From Bacteroidia bacterium (GTDB lineage: Bacteria; Bacteroidota; Bacteroidia; Bacteroidales; Prolixibacteraceae), in assembly GCA_026391295.1 (NCBI GenBank), contig JAPLDS010000051.1, forward strand, positions 1 through 52,109: 52,109 bases of DNA, written 5' to 3'. The notes under the pieces are model-generated. The model was given only the letters and a program-made list of their open reading frames with translations. It was not told where the DNA came from and searched no databases. A program made the position numbers and the translations under genes. Positions 18,165-26,965 of this stretch are shown here, piece after piece; positions within the stretch are counted from its first letter, which is position 1, and every line of letters begins with the position of its first letter.

Positions 18165-19817
18165 TTACAAGGCATATTTTGCCACCAATGGCATCTTACG
18201 ACCAAATCCAAATGCTTTCGATGAAACGCGCAAAATTGGCGGGGTCTGGAACCGTTTATACTCGTTCCGATTCACTAATAAAACGGAGCGATAAACGGTC
18301 GCTTCATCATATCCTAACGCGATGATCTCCGCAGGACTATGAGCCAATTCGATATAAGCAAAAAGTATCTTATCTAAAATTTCGTAGTCAGGTAATGAGT
18401 CCGAATCCTTCTGATCGGGCCTCAACTCAGCAGATGGTGGCTTCACGATGGTGTTAACTGGAATAATTTCGGACTCTCGGTTGATAAATCGCGCCAATTG
18501 AAAGACGTCGGTTTTATACACATCGCCTAACACCGATAATCCACCATTCATATCACCATACAAAGTACCATATCCTACTGCTGCTTCGCTCTTATTCGAA
18601 GTATTTAAAAGAATATGTCCAAATTTATTTGAGAGACCCATCAGGAGCGTTCCACGGATACGGGCTTGAATATTTTCTTCGGTAAGATCAGACTTTTTAC
18701 CTGCAAAAACTCCAGCCAGACCATCGTCAAAAGCGTCCACAATGTCATGAATCTTTAAAATATCATATTTCACACCTAAGTTTTCGGCTAAGGCAACTGC
18801 ATCATCAATGGAGTGATCGGAAGAAAATTTAGATGGCATTAGGAGCACGTGAAGGTTTTCGGCCCCCAAAGCCCTTTCCGCCAAGACTAAAGTTACAGCA
18901 GAATCGATACCTCCAGATAATCCTAAGGTAGCCGTTTTGAATCCAGTCTTTTTAAAGTAATCCTGAATACCCAGCACCAAAGCGTCATAAATAACGGCTA
19001 TCGTCTCCTGCTCGGGTTGCAACTCTTGATGATGAATGTTATTCGCTGTATCAATCAGTGCAAAGTCGGGAGCAAAATACGCCATCTCACGCATCACCTC
19101 ACCATGCTCATTGACGAATAATGAACCGCCATCAAAGATAAGCTCTGTCTGAGCTCCAATTTGGTTCACATATACAATTGGCACTTGGTATTTCTTCGCA
19201 TTATCCAATAAGATATCTTTTCGAAGTTTGGCTTGATTGTATGAAAATGGGGAAGCCGACAAGTTAATAATCAGGTCTGGATCTTGCTTGCAATAGGTCG
19301 CTATCGGACAGAGTGAGTAGAGGTTTTCACGACCAAAGGCGCTAAAGACAGGCTGATTGTACCAAAGATCTTCGCAAATTGTAACGGCAAGCTTTAACCC
19401 TCCTATCTCAATCAGGTTAAACTCTTGGTTCGGTTCAAAATGACGATATTCATCAAAAATATCATAGGTCGGCAACAAGGTTTTATGGTGCACACTTTTA
19501 ATTGTCCCATCCTGAAGGAAATAGGCAGAATTAAATAGCATTTTTCCGTTCGGAGAAGGATTTAAACTCGGCGATCCTACCAGGGCAGCAATGCCGATAC
19601 AGTGCTTGGCAATTAAATTAACCGACTCGATGCACTTATCGATAAACTCACGTCGTTCAAGTAAATCATTGGGGTAATAACCACACACGGCGAGCTCCGA
19701 AAAAACTACGAGCTCAGCACCCTGGACTTTCGCCTTTTCGATATGGTGAATGATCTGTTCTCGATTCGCTTCAAAATTTCCGATGTGATAATTTAATTGA
19801 GCAAGTGCAATCTTCAT
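18165..19817 (-). CDS. nadE: Glutamine-dependent NAD+ synthetase
   Basis: A 550-residue two-domain enzyme that amidates deamido-NAD to NAD using ammonia from glutamine. The N-terminal nitrilase-like glutaminase domain has its catalytic triad visible as Glu41 (SELAVCGYYP), Lys112 (HHKTLLP) and Cys148 (TICEDLW). The C-terminal synthetase domain has the ATP pyrophosphatase loop SGGIDSA at 301-307 and NTSNKSE further on. The length is normal for this form. It is transcribed away from gldB across a 236-base divergent region, a gene pairing I recall from other Bacteroidota. The downstream neighbour is the Crp/Fnr gene. Confidence 0.97.
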   Translation of the reverse strand: MKIALAQLNYHIGNFEANREQIIHHIEKAKVQGAELVVFSELAVCGYYPNDLLERREFIDKCIESVNLIAKHCIGIAALVGSPSLNPSPNGKMLFNSAYFLQDGTIKSVHHKTLLPTYDIFDEYRHFEPNQEFNLIEIGGLKLAVTICEDLWYNQPVFSAFGRENLYSLCPIATYCKQDPDLIINLSASPFSYNQAKLRKDILLDNAKKYQVPIVYVNQIGAQTELIFDGGSLFVNEHGEVMREMAYFAPDFALIDTANNIHHQELQPEQETIAVIYDALVLGIQDYFKKTGFKTATLGLSGGIDSAVTLVLAERALGAENLHVLLMPSKFSSDHSIDDAVALAENLGVKYDILKIHDIVDAFDDGLAGVFAGKKSDLTEENIQARIRGTLLMGLSNKFGHILLNTSNKSEAAVGYGTLYGDMNGGLSVLGDVYKTDVFQLARFINRESEIIPVNTIVKPPSAELRPDQKDSDSLPDYEILDKILFAYIELAHSPAEIIALGYDEATVYRSVLLVNRNEYKRFQTPPILRVSSKAFGFGRKMPLVAKYAL

Positions 19818-19943
19818 GAATGTAATCTTAATTTTCCGCGGTGAAAAAGGAGTTAAGGATCAAAAAACTAGTTGAATAAACTAATAATAAATCAACTTAA
19901 ATCTGTGTGTTGTTATTCCGCTCATTTTATACTTTTACACCAA

Positions 19944-19951
19944 TAAATTTG
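19944..19951 (+). promoter_or_regulatory. Putative -7 box upstream of gldB
   Basis: TAAATTTG exactly matches the Bacteroidota -7 consensus TAnnTTTG and lies 103 bases before the gldB ATG in the nadE/gldB divergent region. A convincing -33 TTTG is not seen. Confidence 0.35.
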
Positions 19952-20053
19952 TTCGCGTAAAAAGTTGCGTATAATCGAGGAATCAAATTCAGCCTTGAAT
20001 TATTTGCGACGGATGAACAGAACAAATATAGTGAAAATTTAAAATGGTAATCC

Positions 20054-21058
20054 ATGATTAAGCTATTCAGCCTTCTCCTTGTGCTGGCTGTCCTCCTATC
20101 TTGTCAAAGCAATCGGTTAAAAGTCGACGTCTCATCTATCGACCTAACGCTAAAGCTATCGCGATTAGACCATGAATTATTTGCAGTAAACAGTCAGAAT
20201 ATCGCCAGCCAGCTACCCAAGATTCAAAAGTCATACGGTCAATTTTTTGAGGCTTACAATGAGAATGTTTTAGGACTTGGAAACTCTACCGATCCAGCGT
20301 ACGAGAATTATTTAAAGACCTTCCTTTCCGATTCTATAAGGCAAGCCTCGGTAAAACAGATCGACTCTGTCTATTCGGATCTCACGGAACTCAAGCAGCA
20401 ACTTGAATTAGGCTTTAAGCACTACAAATATTACTTTCCAAACAAAACTATCCCAACGATTATAACACTTGTCTCAGGTTTCAATCAATCAATAGTCTTA
20501 ACCAGTGATGCTATTGGGTTAAGCCTGGATAATTACCTAGGTTCTTCGTGTACCTTTTACAAGCAGCTTGGTATACCTGCCTATAAAAGAGAGAATATGG
20601 TTCGGGAGAAGATCCCCGCTGACATCATTTATGCTTGGGGAATCTCAGAGTTTGGCTTCGATGAATCAAAAGTAAATCTTATTTCGCAGATGATTTACCA
20701 GGGTAAAATGATGTTTTTTGTGGATGCCATGCTTCCCGACGAGGCCGATAATTATAAGATTGGGTATACACCCGATAAGCTAGCTTGGTGTGCTCAGTCA
20801 GAGGCAAGCATGTGGACCTATTTGATCGAGCATAAGATGTTATTTAGTTCAGATAGGATGAATATCGTTCGATTTATAAATCCAGCCCCTTTTACCTCTT
20901 GTTTCACGGCCGATTCACCAGGCCGAACAGGTGTTTGGATGGGGTGGCAGATCGTACGGGCTTACATGAAAAAGCATCCAGAGATCTCAATTCCTGAGCT
21001 AATGGCCGAGAACGACTATCAAAAGATCTTAAACGAATCGGGCTATTCACCAGAGTAA
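20054..21058 (+). CDS. gldB: GldB-family gliding-motility-type lipoprotein
   Basis: A 334-residue lipoprotein: the signal ends in VLLSC with Cys17 as lipidation site. The body matches my recollection of GldB, including YFPNKTIPTIITLVSGFN, LSLDNYLG and the late RTGVWMGWQIVRAYMKK. In Flavobacterium, GldB is needed for gliding and works with the type IX secretion and motility machinery. Homologues also occur in non-gliding members, so the gene alone does not prove motility. It is a single-gene transcript: nadE diverges upstream and a strong double hairpin follows. The gldC partner found next to gldB in flavobacteria is absent here. Confidence 0.8.
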   Translation: MIKLFSLLLVLAVLLSCQSNRLKVDVSSIDLTLKLSRLDHELFAVNSQNIASQLPKIQKSYGQFFEAYNENVLGLGNSTDPAYENYLKTFLSDSIRQASVKQIDSVYSDLTELKQQLELGFKHYKYYFPNKTIPTIITLVSGFNQSIVLTSDAIGLSLDNYLGSSCTFYKQLGIPAYKRENMVREKIPADIIYAWGISEFGFDESKVNLISQMIYQGKMMFFVDAMLPDEADNYKIGYTPDKLAWCAQSEASMWTYLIEHKMLFSSDRMNIVRFINPAPFTSCFTADSPGRTGVWMGWQIVRAYMKKHPEISIPELMAENDYQKILNESGYSPE

Positions 21059-21120
21059 GTTTGAATGATCTGAATTGATCAAATTAATCTTTGTTGTATT
21101 ATTATTCTCTTTTGCTATCA

Positions 21121-21183
21121 TTGATACTATCAAATGATAGTATCAAAAAAAGAGGACGACTTAACCAGCCATCCTCTTTTTTT
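21121..21183. terminator. Bidirectional double-hairpin terminator
   Basis: Two adjacent hairpins lie between convergent gldB and the DUF1080 gene. The first is a 12-bp perfect inverted repeat, TTGATACTATCA (21121-21132) with TGATAGTATCAA (21135-21146). The second pairs an A7-GAGGA arm (21145-21156) with TCCTC-T7 (21172-21183), so each direction ends in a U-tract. Confidence 0.85.
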
Positions 21184-21200
21184 GAATCCGATTCAAGGAT

Positions 21201-21959
21201 TTACAACTTGCGGATTTTTATGTTGCGGTACCAAACATCGTTCCCATGATCTTGGAAACCAATCACACCCGCCTTAGCTACGTTTGCCCAATCAGGATTG
21301 TAGGTAGGGAATTTAGAGTTCTTCACTAAATCATTCCACTCTGGAGTCCACAGGTGATACTCTAATACAGTCGCGCCATTCATCTTGTGAACGACAGTCC
21401 CTTGATACGAGATAATCTCAATGCTGTTCCACTCGCCTGCAGGTTTTGCATTTTGTGGTTTCGCTGGAATAAGATCATATAACGACCCAGCCTGACGGTT
21501 GCCATCCTTGCCTAACATCGCATCTGGATGACGATCGTTATCCAACACTTGCATCTCAGGGGCAGTTCTCCAGATCTCTTTGCCAGGAATCTCCTGCGCT
21601 AAATAAAAGATACCTGAGTTACCACCTTCTGAAATTTTCCATTCTGCTTTAAAAGCAAAATTTGAAAATTTCTCTTTGCCGTAAACTAAATCACCACCAT
21701 TCACAGAACCAGCTTCTCCATTACCAGAACCTTTTAAATGGATCGCTCCATCCACAATATTCCAGTCACCAGGGAAAGTGGTTTTGTTATAACTTCTCCA
21801 CCCTTCTGACGTCTTACCATCAAAAAGTAAAACATATCCTTGCGCCTTCTCTTGAGGCGTTAAGGTGTTAATCGCCCCTTCTTGAGTCGACTGTGCAACA
21901 GCAGGGGTACCGAAAATAAAACAAACAGAAACAAGTAAAACTAAAAATGTACTTTTCAT
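21201..21959 (-). CDS. Exported DUF1080 (3-keto-glycoside hydrolase-like) protein
   Basis: A 252-residue protein with a signal peptide (cleavage near AVAQS at about residue 22). One DUF1080 domain fills the rest: FDGKTSEGWRSY at the start, NSGIFYL and PEMQVLDN in the middle, and FQDHGNDVWYRNIKIR at the end. The fold is concanavalin/LamG-like. Some members have been reported to hydrolyse 3-keto disaccharides or 3-keto glucosides. It is a lone gene with its own terminator region and about 490 bases of non-coding DNA upstream. A clear paralogue is at 32367-33104. It could act with a sugar 3-dehydrogenase, but none is adjacent. Confidence 0.88.
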   Translation of the reverse strand: MKSTFLVLLVSVCFIFGTPAVAQSTQEGAINTLTPQEKAQGYVLLFDGKTSEGWRSYNKTTFPGDWNIVDGAIHLKGSGNGEAGSVNGGDLVYGKEKFSNFAFKAEWKISEGGNSGIFYLAQEIPGKEIWRTAPEMQVLDNDRHPDAMLGKDGNRQAGSLYDLIPAKPQNAKPAGEWNSIEIISYQGTVVHKMNGATVLEYHLWTPEWNDLVKNSKFPTYNPDWANVAKAGVIGFQDHGNDVWYRNIKIRKL

Positions 21960-22448
21960 TGGGTAAAAGATTAATTTATAATTTAAATAATTAGTTATAA
22001 GTTGATTAGCGAACTGCCAATTTATGATGAACTGACAAAACCTGATTGCAAATTTTCAAAATTCTTTTGGATTTTAAATGCTATTTCGAAATAAATCAAC
22101 TGCAAAGCATGATAATTATGCTAATTTACTAATTATAAGCGAATTAAAAAATCAAAATAGTGCCGAGTCCAAGGTCTGTAGAACGGTCAAATCAGACATC
22201 TTAGTGAACAGAATTCAAATCTGGGAAAGGCGAAGAATGGCATTATTATAAAATAAAAACAGATCATACTAAAAAAGATATTGGATTAAGTTCTATCTTC
22301 AACCAGATGATTAACGGTAAAAAAAGAGCTAATTTAGGAGCGTAAAAGATGCCGATATCAAATACGAAAACTCAATTAAATCGTAGCTTTGCACAAATAG
22401 AATAATAAATTCAAAAAGATTACAAACAACAAAAAATAGTTCAGCAAC
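21960..22448. other. 489-base intergenic region, DUF1080 gene / pfkA
   Basis: AT-rich divergent spacer. The only signal I can support is the pfkA promoter box at 22384-22391. No convincing small ORF, RNA gene, long repeat or gene remnant was seen. Confidence 0.5.
22384..22391 (+). promoter_or_regulatory. Putative -7 box of pfkA
   Basis: TAGCTTTG fits TAnnTTTG and lies 58 bases upstream of the pfkA ATG; it continues as GCAC, as does the acpP promoter. No good -33 TTTG is seen at the expected distance. Confidence 0.45.
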
Positions 22449-23471
22449 ATGGGTAAGAAAATTGCAATTCTAACGGCCGGAGGAGATTGTCCCGGACTAA
22501 ACGCCGCCATTCGAGGCGTTGGCAAAACGGCAATCATCAATCATGGCATGGAAGTAATTGGATTTACAGCAGGCTTTAGTGGATTGATCCGCAAAGATTA
22601 TGTGGAGCTAGATGAGCCTAAGTTATCTGGTATTCTTACTCTTGGAGGCACGATCTTAGGAACCTCTCGGGAGAAACCCTTTAAGCTTGAAAAAGGCTTA
22701 ACCTACAATAACAAGCCTGGTTTAATCAAAAAGAACTATGAAGAGTTAGGTCTCGACTGCATCGTATGTATCGGTGGCAACGGAACCATGAAAACAGCCC
22801 ATCTGCTATCGCTTGAAGGTCTTAATGTCATCGGAATTCCTAAGACCATCGACAACGATGTTTTCGGCACGGAGTTAACTTTTGGCTTCGACTCGGCGGT
22901 TAGCATTGCAACCGAAGCCATCGACCGGTTACACTCGACAGCCAACTCGCACCAGCGAGCGATGGTAATTGAGGTGATGGGGCACAATGCCGGTTGGATC
23001 GCCCTCTATGCGGGTATCGCCGGTGGTGGCGACATCATTCTAATACCTGAAATAGAATTTGATATTAACAAAGTCTGCAAGACCATTGAAGACCGCTTCT
23101 CGAAAGGGAAAGTATCAGCCATTGTGGTCGTTGCAGAAGGAATTGAGAAGCCCGAAGGAATCTCAGCAGCATCATACTTAGTCTCTAAAATACAAAAACT
23201 TACCAAGATCGAAGCTCGTGAAACACGACTAGGTTATGTGCAACGTGGAGGTAGTCCATCGGCTATGGATCGGATCTTAGCCACTCGATATGGAGCATTC
23301 GCTGCTGAACTGATCGCACAAGGCAAATATGGGAACATGGTCGCCATTCATGGAGATGTGTTAAGTGCGGTCCCACTTGAAGAGGTTGGTGGCAAGCTAA
23401 GTTTGGTAGACCCAAAACACCAATTGATCGCAAAAGCTCGAAATATGGGTGTGCTATTTGGAGACGAATAA
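22449..23471 (+). CDS. pfkA: 6-phosphofructokinase
   Basis: A 340-residue glycolytic kinase for fructose 6-phosphate. The N-terminal TAGGDCPGLNAAIR and catalytic PKTIDND (131-137) are clear, as are the sugar-phosphate motifs EVMGHNAGW and LGYVQRGGSPS. The phosphoryl-donor site reads GGNGT at 109-113. Gly112, matching E. coli Gly104, is typical of ATP users. Lys132, matching E. coli Gly124, is typical of pyrophosphate users and of the group III ATP enzymes. The usual Asp103 position is Asn111. Group III ATP-PFK is my best guess, but donor use is unsettled. It is probably co-transcribed with the DUF1573 gene 35 bases downstream. Confidence 0.93.
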   Translation: MGKKIAILTAGGDCPGLNAAIRGVGKTAIINHGMEVIGFTAGFSGLIRKDYVELDEPKLSGILTLGGTILGTSREKPFKLEKGLTYNNKPGLIKKNYEELGLDCIVCIGGNGTMKTAHLLSLEGLNVIGIPKTIDNDVFGTELTFGFDSAVSIATEAIDRLHSTANSHQRAMVIEVMGHNAGWIALYAGIAGGGDIILIPEIEFDINKVCKTIEDRFSKGKVSAIVVVAEGIEKPEGISAASYLVSKIQKLTKIEARETRLGYVQRGGSPSAMDRILATRYGAFAAELIAQGKYGNMVAIHGDVLSAVPLEEVGGKLSLVDPKHQLIAKARNMGVLFGDE

Positions 23472-23506
23472 TTTAAAATTTAGAGACACCTAAATCAATC
23501 ACTGCC

Positions 23507-24598
23507 ATGAAAGCTCTACTCGTCATAGCCATCTTGATCACCTCATCACTCTTTGTGAAGAATAGCCAAGCACAAGGAACGGCTCAGCTTAAATTCGAGC
23601 AGATGGATCATAATTTTGGCGTGATTAAAGAAGAAGGAGGTCCAGCAAATTTCAACTTTCAATTTACCAATACGGGGAACGTCCCTTTGATCATTCAACA
23701 TGTGGAGGCTTCCTGTGGTTGCACCACCCCCGAATGGAGCAAAGAGCCAATTCTTCCTGGCAAAGGGGGCTTTATTAATGTCTCGTATAACCCCGAACAA
23801 CGGCCAGGCGTATTTAATAAAAGCATCACCGTAACCTCAAATGCAGCAAAAGGAATAATAGTCCTGACGATCTCCGGAGAGGTAACTCCCAAGACTTTAT
23901 TGACCAACGATCTCTATCCAATTGACTTTGGGGCTGCGCGCTTATCGGCTGACGAGCTATCGTTTGTTCGGATAAAAGATCATGAAGTAAGTTCTGACAC
24001 CCTTAAGGTTTTCAATCCTGGCACTTCCCCACTAACGATAAACTTTAAAATTATACCGCCACACCTAAACTTAAAAACCATCCCATCAACCATAGCTCCA
24101 AAAGGCAAAGGGGTTATAATCGTCACATTTAATGCGGCGAAAAAACAAGAATACGGTTTTATGACCAACCGTATTTATCTTGGATTTAACCAGAAGGAAC
24201 AGTATAAAGATGCGATTAAGGTAAGTGCCACTATTGAAGAAGACTTTTCAAAACTCAGTGATGAAGAGATCGCCAATGCGCCAAGGATTGAACTAAACTG
24301 CAAGATTTTTGATTTCAAGGAACTTGCTGAAGGTGAATCAGCTTCCTATACATTTATCTTATCAAACAAAGGGAAAAAACCACTGATCATACGGAGCATT
24401 ACAGCCTCTTGCGGCTGCACAACAGCTAAGCCAAGCTCAAACGTTCTTGCTCCTGGAAGTACCACCGACCTTAAAGTAACATTTGATTCACAAGGCAAGC
24501 TAGGGATCCAAAACAAAGTGCTAACTGTAATCACCAATGATCCAGAACATTCCACTACCCTACTCCACGTAATTGGGACTGTAAAATCAAAGCCATGA
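23507..24598 (+). CDS. Exported protein with repeated DUF1573-type domains
   Basis: A 363-residue protein with a signal peptide (hydrophobic 3-16, cleavage near SQAQG). Three Ig-like beta-sandwich segments are visible. The first (about 25-120) and third (about 255-360) are full DUF1573 domains, each with an SCGCTT motif and the order DHNFG or IFDFK, LIIxxxxASCGCTT, LxPGxxxxxxV, LxITSN or VITND. The middle segment (about 130-245) lacks the CGC motif and is a diverged copy. The biochemical role of DUF1573 is not known. The stop overlaps the meaB start (ATGA), which implies translational coupling. Confidence 0.88.
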   Translation: MKALLVIAILITSSLFVKNSQAQGTAQLKFEQMDHNFGVIKEEGGPANFNFQFTNTGNVPLIIQHVEASCGCTTPEWSKEPILPGKGGFINVSYNPEQRPGVFNKSITVTSNAAKGIIVLTISGEVTPKTLLTNDLYPIDFGAARLSADELSFVRIKDHEVSSDTLKVFNPGTSPLTINFKIIPPHLNLKTIPSTIAPKGKGVIIVTFNAAKKQEYGFMTNRIYLGFNQKEQYKDAIKVSATIEEDFSKLSDEEIANAPRIELNCKIFDFKELAEGESASYTFILSNKGKKPLIIRSITASCGCTTAKPSSNVLAPGSTTDLKVTFDSQGKLGIQNKVLTVITNDPEHSTTLLHVIGTVKSKP

Positions 24599-25704
24599 GC
24601 AGTCATCCAGAGAACGATCCTAAATATATTGGGCTGCAAGTGAATAGCGGCGTTGAAACTCCTGATTCTGTAAACAGTGAAGCGGTAAGTGCATTCTTAA
24701 AGCGGAACAAACGAGCCGAACTTACTTCAGAAGAGTATGTTGCAGGCATTCGTAAAGGCGACATTTCTATTCTTAGTCAAGCCGTTACCCTTGTGGAAAG
24801 TAATAATTCGGCACATCAACAACTCGCACAGGACGTTGTTCTTCAGTGCCTTCCATTTGCTGGAATTTCAGTTCGATTAGGGATTACAGGGATGCCAGGA
24901 GCAGGAAAGAGTACCTTTATCGAAGCGCTAGGGAAAACAATCACCGAGCAAGGGCGCAAGCTCGCCGTATTAGCGATTGACCCAAGTTCTGAAAAAACAA
25001 AAGGCTCTATCTTAGGCGATAAAACACGCATGGAAGCCCTATCAGCCAATGCGAATGCCTATATTCGACCTAGTCCAACATCCGGATCATTAGGTGGGGT
25101 GGCTCGAAAAACCAGAGAGATTATTACGCTATGCGAAGCCGCAGGATTTGATACAATATTAATTGAAACAGTTGGTGTGGGTCAATCGGAAACGGCTGTC
25201 CATTCGATGGTTGACTTCTTTTTATTACTTCAACTGGCTGGTGCTGGTGATGAACTGCAAGGGATTAAAAGAGGTATCATGGAGATGGCTGATCTGTTAG
25301 TGGTCAATAAGTCAGACGGTGATAACATTGACAAAGCTCAATTAGCCGCAGCTCAATATCGCAACGCCTTGCATCTTTTCCCAGCCTCTGAATCAGGTTG
25401 GAACCCAAAGGTGTTAACCTGCTCTGCATTAGAAAACAGAGGAATAGCGGAGGTCTGGAGTACCATTCTTGAATACCTAAACGACACAACCGCAAATGGG
25501 TATTTTCAGCAGCGAAGAGGTGAGCAAGTTCGGTATGCGATGTATGAGACGATCAATGAGATGCTAAAAAATAATTTTTACCAAAATCAATCGATTCAGC
25601 AATTAATTACGGTCTTAGAAAAACAAGTCGTTGAGAATGCCACTAGTTCATTAGCTGCGGCCAATCAACTACTAGACAGCTATTTTAAAGTCAATTCGAA
25701 ATAA
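24595..25704 (+). CDS. meaB: Methylmalonyl-CoA mutase-associated GTPase MeaB
   Basis: A 369-residue G3E-family GTPase that protects and reloads B12-dependent methylmalonyl-CoA mutase. The P-loop GMPGAGKST is at 99-107. IDPSS and IETVGVGQSE are the switch and metal motifs, and NKSD gives guanine specificity. The N- and C-terminal helical extensions typical of MeaB are both present, so the length is normal. The mutase genes are not in this window. It overlaps the DUF1573 gene by four bases, an association without obvious functional logic. Confidence 0.95.
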   Translation: MSSHPENDPKYIGLQVNSGVETPDSVNSEAVSAFLKRNKRAELTSEEYVAGIRKGDISILSQAVTLVESNNSAHQQLAQDVVLQCLPFAGISVRLGITGMPGAGKSTFIEALGKTITEQGRKLAVLAIDPSSEKTKGSILGDKTRMEALSANANAYIRPSPTSGSLGGVARKTREIITLCEAAGFDTILIETVGVGQSETAVHSMVDFFLLLQLAGAGDELQGIKRGIMEMADLLVVNKSDGDNIDKAQLAAAQYRNALHLFPASESGWNPKVLTCSALENRGIAEVWSTILEYLNDTTANGYFQQRRGEQVRYAMYETINEMLKNNFYQNQSIQQLITVLEKQVVENATSSLAAANQLLDSYFKVNSK

Positions 25705-25733
25705 GTCATTTTTTGTGAGTTAAATTGTTTTAA

Positions 25734-25741
25734 TACCTTTG
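25734..25741 (+). promoter_or_regulatory. Promoter of the TlpA-like gene
   Basis: TACCTTTG matches TAnnTTTG, with a TTTG -33 element at 25712-25715 (18-base spacer). It lies 52 bases upstream of the ATG. The following TTCAACGATT is nearly the same as the sequence after the lepA -7 box. Confidence 0.55.
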
Positions 25742-25792
25742 TTCAACGATTTCAATCACAGAACATCATAAACATCATTAAATAAAACTTAA

Positions 25793-26887
25793 ATGAAACA
25801 TCTACTAATTATTGCGATGGCCTTGGCCGGATTATATTCTTGCGCTAAACCAGTTGGATTTGTCATCAATGGTCAGATCAAGGGCAAGGACAGTGGAGCT
25901 ATTCAGCTTATGAAATTTACAAATGGTAAATGGACTACTGAAGACTCTACTACGATCGAAAAAGGAAAGTTTGTCTTAAAAGGCAAAGCCGAACTTCCTG
26001 AATTGCGAATTATTTCAATGGGACCGCAGATGATGGTCGCTCAATTCTTTGCTGAAAATGGCTCACTCACTCTAAAAGCAGATGCAGACAGTTTAGCTAA
26101 CTCTGAAGTGCAAGGATCTAAATCGAATGATGAATTTTCGATTCTCAAGAAAGAGTTGAAAAGTATTGCAAAAGAGACGCAAGGGTTGCAACAAAAATAT
26201 AACGATGCGAGAACAAGAGGCAACGAAGAGGAGATGAAGAAAGCTCAGATCGACTATGAAGCAATGATGGGAAACCAAAAGGTATACTCTAAAAACTTCA
26301 TTCGTGAGCATCCCAAATCAACCGTATCTCCACTTATTGTATTGATGCAGTTAGCTCAAGAGATGTCATCGCATGATATCGATACGTTGATAGCCTTTCT
26401 TGACCCATCTGTTCGTGGATCTATCTATGTTGACGAGTTAAAAAAAGTATCAGAAAAAATGCGTGCAACAACTGTTGGTGGATTAGCTGCAGATTTTACT
26501 CAAAATACTCCTGAAGGAAAACCGCTAACGCTCTCTTCATTCAAAGGCAAAATTGTATTACTTGACTTCTGGGCCTCTTGGTGTGGACCTTGCCGCAGAG
26601 AAAATCCGAATGTTGTGAAAGCTTACCAACGCTTTAAGGACAAAGGGTTTGATATCTTAGGTGTATCTCTTGACAAAGAAAAAGAGCCTTGGGTTAAAGC
26701 GATTGCAGATGATCATCTAACTTGGAATCATGTGTCAGACCTTAAATTCTGGCAAAATGAAGCAGCCGTAAAATATGGCGTTCAGTCGATTCCCTTTTCT
26801 GTCCTTATCGACAAAGATGGTAAGATCATTGCGAAGAATCTACGTGGCGATGAGCTAGAGAAAAAACTAGCCGAGTTGCTACCGTAA
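25793..26887 (+). CDS. TlpA/ResA-like thiol-disulfide lipoprotein with DUF4369-like N-terminus
   Basis: A 364-residue lipoprotein: the signal ends in GLYSC with Cys17 as lipidation site. Residues about 22-115 form a beta-rich domain of the DUF4369 type (INGQIKGKDSGAIQLMKF). Residues about 120-165 are a charged, probably coiled helix (KELKSIAKETQGLQQKYND). The C-terminal thioredoxin domain (about 228-364) has the redox motif WCGPC with Cys264 and Cys267 and a cis-proline context SIPFSVLIDKDG. It likely reduces disulfides in the periplasm, as for cytochrome c or other secreted proteins. It has its own promoter and terminator, so it is monocistronic. Confidence 0.92.
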   Translation: MKHLLIIAMALAGLYSCAKPVGFVINGQIKGKDSGAIQLMKFTNGKWTTEDSTTIEKGKFVLKGKAELPELRIISMGPQMMVAQFFAENGSLTLKADADSLANSEVQGSKSNDEFSILKKELKSIAKETQGLQQKYNDARTRGNEEEMKKAQIDYEAMMGNQKVYSKNFIREHPKSTVSPLIVLMQLAQEMSSHDIDTLIAFLDPSVRGSIYVDELKKVSEKMRATTVGGLAADFTQNTPEGKPLTLSSFKGKIVLLDFWASWCGPCRRENPNVVKAYQRFKDKGFDILGVSLDKEKEPWVKAIADDHLTWNHVSDLKFWQNEAAVKYGVQSIPFSVLIDKDGKIIAKNLRGDELEKKLAELLP

Positions 26888-26903
26888 TTCATTTACATAA
26901 ACG

Positions 26904-26946
26904 AAATAAAGGGGAGCAGTGATTCATTCACTGCTCCCCTTTATTT
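26904..26946. terminator. Bidirectional intrinsic terminator
   Basis: A perfect 19-bp stem (arms 26904-26922 and 26928-26946, core GGGGAGCAGTGA) with a five-base loop and A/T tracts on both sides. It sits between the convergent TlpA-like and DedA genes and should stop both transcripts. Confidence 0.93.
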
Positions 26947-26965
26947 TTTATAGCGGTCTTTTTGG

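Noticed and set aside
21960-22448. Decayed gene or small RNA in the 489-base gap
   Set aside because: No conserved frame, repeat or strong hairpin could be identified; only a promoter box is supportable.
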